From contig DDBP01000286.1 of assembly GCA_002332795.1 (NCBI GenBank), positions 1 through 27,155 on the forward strand: DNA of 27,155 nt. Direction: 5' to 3'. The notes under the pieces were generated by a model that was given only the letters and a program-made list of their open reading frames with translations, was not told the origin of the DNA and did no database searches. This document shows, piece after piece, positions 22,764 through 27,155 of the stretch (positions are counted from its first letter, which is position 1; each line of letters begins with the position of its first letter). The position numbers and the translations under genes are program-made. This DNA comes from Anaerolineales bacterium UBA2029 (GTDB lineage Bacteria; Chloroflexota; Anaerolineae; Aggregatilineales; Aggregatilineaceae).

Positions 22764-24446
22764 ATGCGCAGAATACAGTGGGTGGTCACGATAGGGCTGG
22801 CGGTCTCGTTGCTGGCCGGTGGACTTGGCGTGGGGCAGGCGCAGCAGGATACCCGTCCGCTGGTGGTGGTGGTCGAGGGACGGCGTCCGCTCGATACTGC
22901 CGCCATGACCAATATTGGGACGGTAGGCATCAGTCAGCTTGCCGATCAGTTCCGGCAACTCGGCGCGCGGGTGCAGTTCGTGCGGCTGGATGGGCCGCTC
23001 CCGCCAGAAGCGCGCGTGGTGGTGATCGCGCGTCCGCTGCGCAGCCTGCGGTTGCTGGAGACGGTCTATCTGTGGCAGCACCTGGTGCGCGGCGGAGCGT
23101 TGTTGCTGGCGCTCGATCCGGAAGAGTATTTCCTGGCGGGGCGCAACGTCCGCCCGCGCTACAACCGCAGTGGACTGGGGACGTTGATCGCGCAGGACTA
23201 TGGGCTGATGGTGGGCGATACCTTCCTGGCCGAACCGTGGTATTCGGGCGACTCGATCCAGAAGCTGGAGAACACCTACGGCCTGGCTTTCGCCGAACTG
23301 AATGGGGAGCCGGTCACCGCGCCCCTGGTGCAATATGGCGTGCCGGTGTGGATATGGGGGGCGCGCAGCCTGCTGGTTGACCCGCTGGGAGCGGGCAGCG
23401 TTGCCGCGCCGTTGCTGGCCGTGCAAGCCGCCTACGCCGAAACCGATAGTGGCGTTTTCCGCACACAGGCATTGCCTGCGCCTCCCGTCCCGCTGCAATA
23501 CGACGCAGGCAAAGACCTGCCCGGCGGATCGTTCACCATGGCGGCGCGGGCCATGCGCACCTCTTCCGGCGCGCGGATCGCCATCCTGGGCGATTCCGAG
23601 CTGCTGCAGAACGGCTATGGCCTGGTGCGCGATGGGACAGTGTCGCGCTACCCCGGCAACGCCATCTTCGCCGGGCGGCTGGCGGCGTGGCTGCTGGGCC
23701 TGCCAGAAGAAGAGTGGCCGTCGTTGCCTGCGGGCTGGACGTGGATCGCGCCCGACGGCGACGCCGCCGACTGGGAAGGGCAGGCGCTCGCGCCAGTGTC
23801 GGACGATCAGGAAGGGATCGAGGGGGCCTATGATCTGGCCGAGGTCGCCGCTTTCACCGATGACCGCTATCTCTACCTGCTGGCCCGCACCTACAGTGTC
23901 CCTGCTCAGCCGGTCTGGCTGGAAGTAACGCGCAGCGACGGGGCGACGGTACGTGTCACAGCGCAAGGGGCGTCCCTGAGCACCCCAGACGGGACGCAAG
24001 TCGCCGTCCCCGATGCGACGCTGGCCGTGGGCACCGTCCTGGAGGCGCGCGTCCCCTTGCGCGTCGCCGCAACGGGGCGCGCCCTGACGACGGTGTGCCT
24101 GGGCGTGGCCGAACAGCCGGACGCCCGCCCTGTAGATTGCCTGGGGCGTCCTCTGTCCGTGCCCGTCGCGCGGACGCGCGCGCCCGCTGATGCGCTGTGG
24201 AAAGGGCATATGCTGGTCACCATCTATTCGACCGCGGGCGTCTATCTGCGCCAGGGTCCTTCGACCAGCACGCCCGTCCAGGCCACGCTACGCTATGGCA
24301 CGACGCTGGCCGCGCTGGGCCGCACGGCGGACGGCGCGTGGATTCGTGTGCAGGATGCGCGCTACGCGGGCTGGGTGGCCGCTTACCTGCTGACGCCCAA
24401 CGGGGATTTCTCGACGCTGCCGGTGTTGAGCGAGTCCGCCGGCTGA
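22764..24446 (+). CDS. Secreted GldG-like protein with CBM9-like and SH3b domains
   Basis: A 560-residue exported protein, paralogue of the preceding one. A signal peptide (VVTIGLAVSLLAGGLGVGQAQ) is followed by a GldG-like domain with VRGGALLLALDPEEY near 110-124 and ARIAILGDSELLQNGYG near 270-287, matching the LKAGGALLVLAEP and IGDRDFATNGG motifs of its neighbour. Residues about 329-420 (PDGDAADWEGQ, AAFTDDRYLYLLART) look like a CBM9/DOMON-type beta-sandwich. Residues about 482-547 (GVYLRQGPSTST, TADGAWIRVQDARYAGWVAAYLL) are a bacterial SH3 domain, which commonly binds cell-wall peptide or glycan. It lies 12 bases after the first copy. The domain set points to a wall- or glycan-bound surface protein of the locus; no catalytic motif was seen. 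Confidence 0.78.
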   Translation: MRRIQWVVTIGLAVSLLAGGLGVGQAQQDTRPLVVVVEGRRPLDTAAMTNIGTVGISQLADQFRQLGARVQFVRLDGPLPPEARVVVIARPLRSLRLLETVYLWQHLVRGGALLLALDPEEYFLAGRNVRPRYNRSGLGTLIAQDYGLMVGDTFLAEPWYSGDSIQKLENTYGLAFAELNGEPVTAPLVQYGVPVWIWGARSLLVDPLGAGSVAAPLLAVQAAYAETDSGVFRTQALPAPPVPLQYDAGKDLPGGSFTMAARAMRTSSGARIAILGDSELLQNGYGLVRDGTVSRYPGNAIFAGRLAAWLLGLPEEEWPSLPAGWTWIAPDGDAADWEGQALAPVSDDQEGIEGAYDLAEVAAFTDDRYLYLLARTYSVPAQPVWLEVTRSDGATVRVTAQGASLSTPDGTQVAVPDATLAVGTVLEARVPLRVAATGRALTTVCLGVAEQPDARPVDCLGRPLSVPVARTRAPADALWKGHMLVTIYSTAGVYLRQGPSTSTPVQATLRYGTTLAALGRTADGAWIRVQDARYAGWVAAYLLTPNGDFSTLPVLSESAG

Positions 24447-24498
24447 GGGTCATCGCAGCACTCATCGAAGACGCGCTGAGGGTCTAAGGAGCCTGACC

Positions 24499-25104
24499 AT
24501 GTTGCACAACCGTTTGTTCACGGGGATCGCGGTCGTTGTGCTGACCGCGCTGGTGATTGTGGTCGCCGTCATCCTGTTGCTGTCGCGCTCCTCGTCGTCT
24601 TCCTCGGCGACGACCAGCACGCCCGCTCCGGCCAGCCCTTCGCCTGCCGCCTCCCTCACAGAGGAAGAAGGCAGTGATGCGCTGGCAGCGCACAAGGAGG
24701 TGATCCGCCGCGTCATCGAGGATGTCTTCAGCGACGGAGAGACAGCCGCCATCCCGACGCTCTATGCGGAGGGGTTCGTGGCACACCTGCCCATCAGTCA
24801 GACCGACCGTCCGGAGCTATCGCGCGCCGATCTCTCTGAGATCGTGCACCTGCTGCACGAGGCCATGCCCGATCTGCAGGTGACGCCGGAGATCGTCGTT
24901 GCCGAGGGCGACTATGTGGCCGTGCGGGCTACGCTGCGCGGCACGTTCGCCAGCGAGTTCTACGACTACCCGCCTACGGGCTTGCCCGTCGAACTGAGCT
25001 TCACCGTCATTCACCGTTTCGATGCCAGCGGCGCCATCGCCGAGGCGTGGGTGACCTATGACACGCTGGCGTTGCGGCGGGCGCTGGGGCAGTCGGTCGA
25101 GTAG
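24499..25104 (+). CDS. Membrane-anchored SnoaL-like (NTF2-fold) protein
   Basis: A 201-residue protein with an N-terminal membrane helix (residues 8-30), a Ser/Thr/Pro/Ala-rich stalk (about 31-55) and a SnoaL-like domain (about 65-195): IRRVIEDVFSDGETAAIPTLYAEGFVAHLP, MPDLQVTPEIVVAEGDYVAVRATLRGTF, PPTGLPVELSFTVIHRFDASGAIAEAWVTYD. This order is that of the ester cyclase/SnoaL-related family, where the fold serves as a small-molecule pocket with varied or no catalysis. The anchor places the domain outside the membrane, which is unusual for the family. AAGGAG lies 7 bases before the ATG, and it is the last gene of the plus-strand operon. Exact role unknown. Confidence 0.75.
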   Translation: MLHNRLFTGIAVVVLTALVIVVAVILLLSRSSSSSSATTSTPAPASPSPAASLTEEEGSDALAAHKEVIRRVIEDVFSDGETAAIPTLYAEGFVAHLPISQTDRPELSRADLSEIVHLLHEAMPDLQVTPEIVVAEGDYVAVRATLRGTFASEFYDYPPTGLPVELSFTVIHRFDASGAIAEAWVTYDTLALRRALGQSVE

Positions 25105-25117
25105 AGCGGCAGGCGGT

Positions 25118-25147
25118 CGAGGGGCAGCAGGGGGCTGTTGCCCCTCG
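25118..25147 (+). terminator. Strong hairpin after the plus-strand operon (terminator candidate)
   Basis: A 13-bp stem (CGAGGGGCAGCAG with CTGTTGCCCCTCG, one G-U pair) closes the loop GGGG, 14 bases after the stop of the SnoaL-like gene. A competing 7-bp stem (TCGCTCC 25145-25151 with GGAGCGA 25162-25168) overlaps its 3' end. There is no immediate T-run, so intrinsic termination is likely but not certain; an alternative fold could make it conditional. Confidence 0.6.
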
Positions 25148-25183
25148 CTCCTGAGATTGGGGGAGCGAGAAAGTAAGAAATTA

Positions 25184-25255
25184 TTGACAAAATTTTGCTT
25201 TTTCCGGAGATGTGGTAAAATGAATCGTTGATGTTGCTATAACTATCTCTATAAC
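25184..25255 (+). promoter_or_regulatory. AT-rich promoter region of the secreted DNRLRE protein
   Basis: Candidates in this block are an extended -10 TGGTAAAAT (25213-25221) with no well-spaced -35, a perfect -35 TTGACA (25184-25189) that is 26 bases from that -10 and so too far, and TTGATG (25228-25233) with TATAAC (25250-25255) at 16 bases. The sharp change from GC-rich to AT-rich sequence supports a promoter; which pair is used cannot be decided by eye. Confidence 0.45.
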
Positions 25256-25278
25256 ATTGTCGAATCGGGTGGGGAAGC

Positions 25279-25306
25279 AGGGCGACTCCGCCGTAAACAC
25301 CGCCCT
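25279..25306 (+). other. 5' leader stem of the secreted protein gene
   Basis: AGGGCG (25279-25284) pairs exactly with CGCCCT (25301-25306) around a 16-base loop, 22 bases before the ATG. No known riboswitch consensus was recognised in the leader. Confidence 0.35.
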
Positions 25307-25328
25307 CGAGTTGGATGGGGATGGGGCT

Positions 25329-27155
25329 ATGAACGACAGACGGGCTTTGGTGTTAGGGAGCAGAACGCGCCTCTTGCCGGTGTTCGCGCTGGTTCTGCTC
25401 ACCCTGGCGGCGGCCAATGGTTTGCTGGTGGATCGTCAGCCGGCGCGCACCTTCGCGCAGGAGGGCGACGTCGGCTATGTGGACTTCAGCTACGGTTCGT
25501 CGGTGACCTCTTCCCCGACCGGCGAAAAACCGGAGAGCAAGCTGTGGTGGAACGATGGCGTGTGGTGGGGCGTGCTCTACAGTCAGGCGGCGGGCGAATA
25601 CCGCATCTATCGCCTGGACTGGACCACGCAGACCTGGTCGGATACTGGCACGCCAGTAGACGAGCGCGAATCCACCAAGGCCGATGCCCTGTGGGACGCG
25701 GCAGCGCAGAAGCTCTATGTGGTGTCGCACGTCTTCACGACCAGCGCCGCCGCAGCGACGGAAGCCAACTGGGGGCGGCTCTACCGCTATAGCTACAACA
25801 GCGCCACGCAGCGGTATTCTCTGGACTCAGGTTTTCCCGTCACTGTCACGCGGGGCAAATCGGAGACGCTGACCATCGCCAAGGATTCGACCGGCACGCT
25901 GTGGGTCGCTTACGTCGAGGCGCGTAAGGTCTTGATCAATCACAGCCTGGCGAACGATGCGACCTGGGGTACACCCTTTGTCCTGCCGGTGACGGGTGCC
26001 AGCAATACGTCGAGCGACGATATCGCCATGGTCACCGCCTTTGGGGGCAACAAGATCGCGGTGCTGTGGAGCAATCAGATCACCGACGCCATGTACGCCG
26101 CCATTCACAACGACGGCGATCCAGACACGACCTGGCAGCAGGAAGTGATGATTCAGGGCAGCGGGCAGGCGGACGATCACCTGAACGCAGCAGCCGACAG
26201 CCAGGGGCGGCTGTTCGTGGCGGCCAAGACCAGCCTGACCGGTGACAACCCGATGATCGTGCTCTATGTGCGCGGGGCGGCGGGCGGCTGGACGCGCTAC
26301 ACCTTCGGCACGGGAATTGACAATCACACTCGCCCTATCGTGCTGCTCGACGAAGAACATGGCCTCGTGCACATGTTCGCTACGTCGGGGCAAAGCGGCG
26401 GGGCGGTTTATCACAAGCAGAGTGATATCAACAACATTGCCTTTCCGCCCGGCAAGGGCACAGTCTTCATCAGCAAAGCTACGACCTCGAAGACCAACGA
26501 TCCTTCATCCACCAAGCAAAACGTGAACAGCATCACCGGCCTGGTAGTGATTGCCAGCAATAGCTCGACCAATTTCTATTATCACAACTTCATGAACCTG
26601 ACGGGCGGCCCCCTGCCGACGGCTACGCCCAGCAACACGCCGACCTATACCTTCACGCCGTCTATCACGCCGACGCCGTCGGATACTCCCACGCCATCCA
26701 TCACGCCGACTCCGTCTATCACACCGACTCCGTCCAACACACCGACGCCGTCGAATACGCCGACTCCGTCCAACACGCCCACGCCTTCCGATACGCCGAC
26801 GGCGACGTTCACGGCCACGAATACCTGGACACCCACGGCGACGTTCACGCCGACGAATACGCCCATTCCGCCTTCGGTGTTGCGTTTTGGGCCGAGCGAC
26901 GACGCGCGGGTGTACTCGGTCAGCCCGAACAACAACTATGGCACCTCGACCTTCCTGCGCACGCGCCTGACGAGCACGGAGGAGTACCGCAGCTATCTGA
27001 AGTTCACGGTGGTGGGGGTCTCTGGCACGGTGACGCGGGCGACGCTGCGCCTGTTCGTCTACGACGGTGGGCCGGACGCGGGGCGGGTGTACGCCGTGTC
27101 GAACGAGTACGCGACGGGCGGGGCCTGGACGGAACTGGGCATCACCTGGAACAAC
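25329..27155 (+). CDS. Large secreted surface protein: beta-propeller-like region, Pro/Thr linker, DNRLRE domain (3' truncated)
   Basis: The frame is open for 609 codons to the right edge. It starts with a signal peptide (basic RRALVLGSRTRLLP, core VFALVLLTLAAANGLLV, cleavage near TFAQ). Residues about 48-425 contain repeated Trp- and Asp-rich strands (KLWWNDGVWWGVLY, DSTGTLWVAYVEA, ADSQGRLFVAAKT) like sialidase/BNR or beta-propeller blades. Residues about 430-513 are a TPTPS-type linker. From about 518 a DNRLRE/CBM96-like domain begins: DDARVYSVSPNNNYGTSTFLRTR, RSYLKFTVVG, VTRATLRLFVYDGG, then WTELGITWNN at the edge. Such modules bind or decorate cell-surface glycans. GGATGGGGATGGGG precedes the ATG. 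It has its own promoter-like region, and whether it works with the glycan operon is inference. Confidence 0.85.
   Translation, partial: MNDRRALVLGSRTRLLPVFALVLLTLAAANGLLVDRQPARTFAQEGDVGYVDFSYGSSVTSSPTGEKPESKLWWNDGVWWGVLYSQAAGEYRIYRLDWTTQTWSDTGTPVDERESTKADALWDAAAQKLYVVSHVFTTSAAAATEANWGRLYRYSYNSATQRYSLDSGFPVTVTRGKSETLTIAKDSTGTLWVAYVEARKVLINHSLANDATWGTPFVLPVTGASNTSSDDIAMVTAFGGNKIAVLWSNQITDAMYAAIHNDGDPDTTWQQEVMIQGSGQADDHLNAAADSQGRLFVAAKTSLTGDNPMIVLYVRGAAGGWTRYTFGTGIDNHTRPIVLLDEEHGLVHMFATSGQSGGAVYHKQSDINNIAFPPGKGTVFISKATTSKTNDPSSTKQNVNSITGLVVIASNSSTNFYYHNFMNLTGGPLPTATPSNTPTYTFTPSITPTPSDTPTPSITPTPSITPTPSNTPTPSNTPTPSNTPTPSDTPTATFTATNTWTPTATFTPTNTPIPPSVLRFGPSDDARVYSVSPNNNYGTSTFLRTRLTSTEEYRSYLKFTVVGVSGTVTRATLRLFVYDGGPDAGRVYAVSNEYATGGAWTELGITWNN
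26667..26792 (+). repeat. 18-base tandem repeat coding for TPTPSx units
   Basis: Seven consecutive in-frame 18-base units, each encoding Thr-Pro-Thr-Pro-Ser plus Asn, Asp or Ile. Synonymous bases vary between units (CCG/CCC/CCA/CCT, ACG/ACT/ACA), so the peptide is kept while the DNA has drifted. It forms the extended linker between the propeller-like region and the DNRLRE domain. Confidence 0.9.

Noticed and set aside
22710..24209. 499-codon minus-strand open frame opposite the second GldG-like gene
   Set aside because: It is an Arg/Gln-rich antisense translation without motifs; the plus-strand frame has a signal peptide, GldG-like motifs and an SH3b domain.
25256..25328. Possible c-di-GMP or other riboswitch in the leader of the secreted protein
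   Set aside because: The leader has one 6-bp stem but lacks the conserved blocks of GEMM-type or other riboswitches that I could recall.
26645..26935. Minus-strand open frame with GVGVxDGVGV repeats
   Set aside because: It is the antisense reading of the TPTPSx linker repeat of the secreted protein, so its regular pattern is a by-product of that repeat.

Overview
This GC-rich window reads as an exopolysaccharide or surface-glycan locus of a Wzx/Wzy-dependent type, probably from a Chloroflexota bacterium. That assignment is inference: it rests on the GC-rich coding style, the TPTPS-type proline/threonine linkers of the secreted proteins, the DNRLRE-type surface protein, and the absence of any outer-membrane polysaccharide exporter gene beside a full Wzx/Wzy/Wzz set. 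No rRNA, tRNA, CRISPR array, transposase or integrase was seen.

Layout. Bases 2-325 (+) hold the 3' end of an ABC exporter ATPase gene, convergent with a long minus-strand operon that starts near 14144 and ends at 442. In transcription order the operon encodes: a membrane phosphoglycosyl transferase carrying a degenerate GGDEF-like domain; a Wzz/BY-kinase-like protein with a broken P-loop; a nucleotidyltransferase-like/thymidylate-kinase-like fusion; a GT4 and a GT2 glycosyltransferase; a Wzy polymerase/ligase-like protein; a Wzx flippase; a methyltransferase-like/aminoglycoside-phosphotransferase-like fusion; and a secreted alginate-lyase-like protein. A heptanucleotide repeat array (6769-6894) lies directly upstream of the wzy-like start. 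A perfect 11-bp hairpin lies between the first two genes.

A roughly 635-base AT-rich divergent region (14145-14779) separates this from a plus-strand operon (14780-25104). It encodes an HprK-like kinase, a stand-alone methyltransferase-like protein, a stand-alone APH-like kinase, a GT4, a stand-alone thymidylate-kinase-like protein, an ATP-grasp ligase, a polysaccharide deacetylase, two tandem secreted GldG-like proteins and a membrane-anchored SnoaL-like protein. Most junctions in both operons are 1-4 base overlaps (ATGA, GTGA or TGATG), which implies translational coupling. After a hairpin and a new promoter-like region, a large secreted protein with a Pro/Thr linker and a DNRLRE domain begins at 25329 and runs off the window.

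Main point. The two arms carry the same unusual enzyme modules in different arrangements. The methyltransferase-like and APH-like domains are fused on the minus arm and are adjacent overlapping genes on the plus arm. The thymidylate-kinase-like domain is fused to a nucleotidyltransferase on one arm and free on the other. With the HprK-like protein the locus has five small-molecule or protein-kinase-like modules, while both classical regulatory modules of such loci (GGDEF and BY-kinase) look catalytically dead. I infer a kinase-rich glycan assembly or modification system of unknown chemistry. All family calls come from motifs read by eye; no database search was run.
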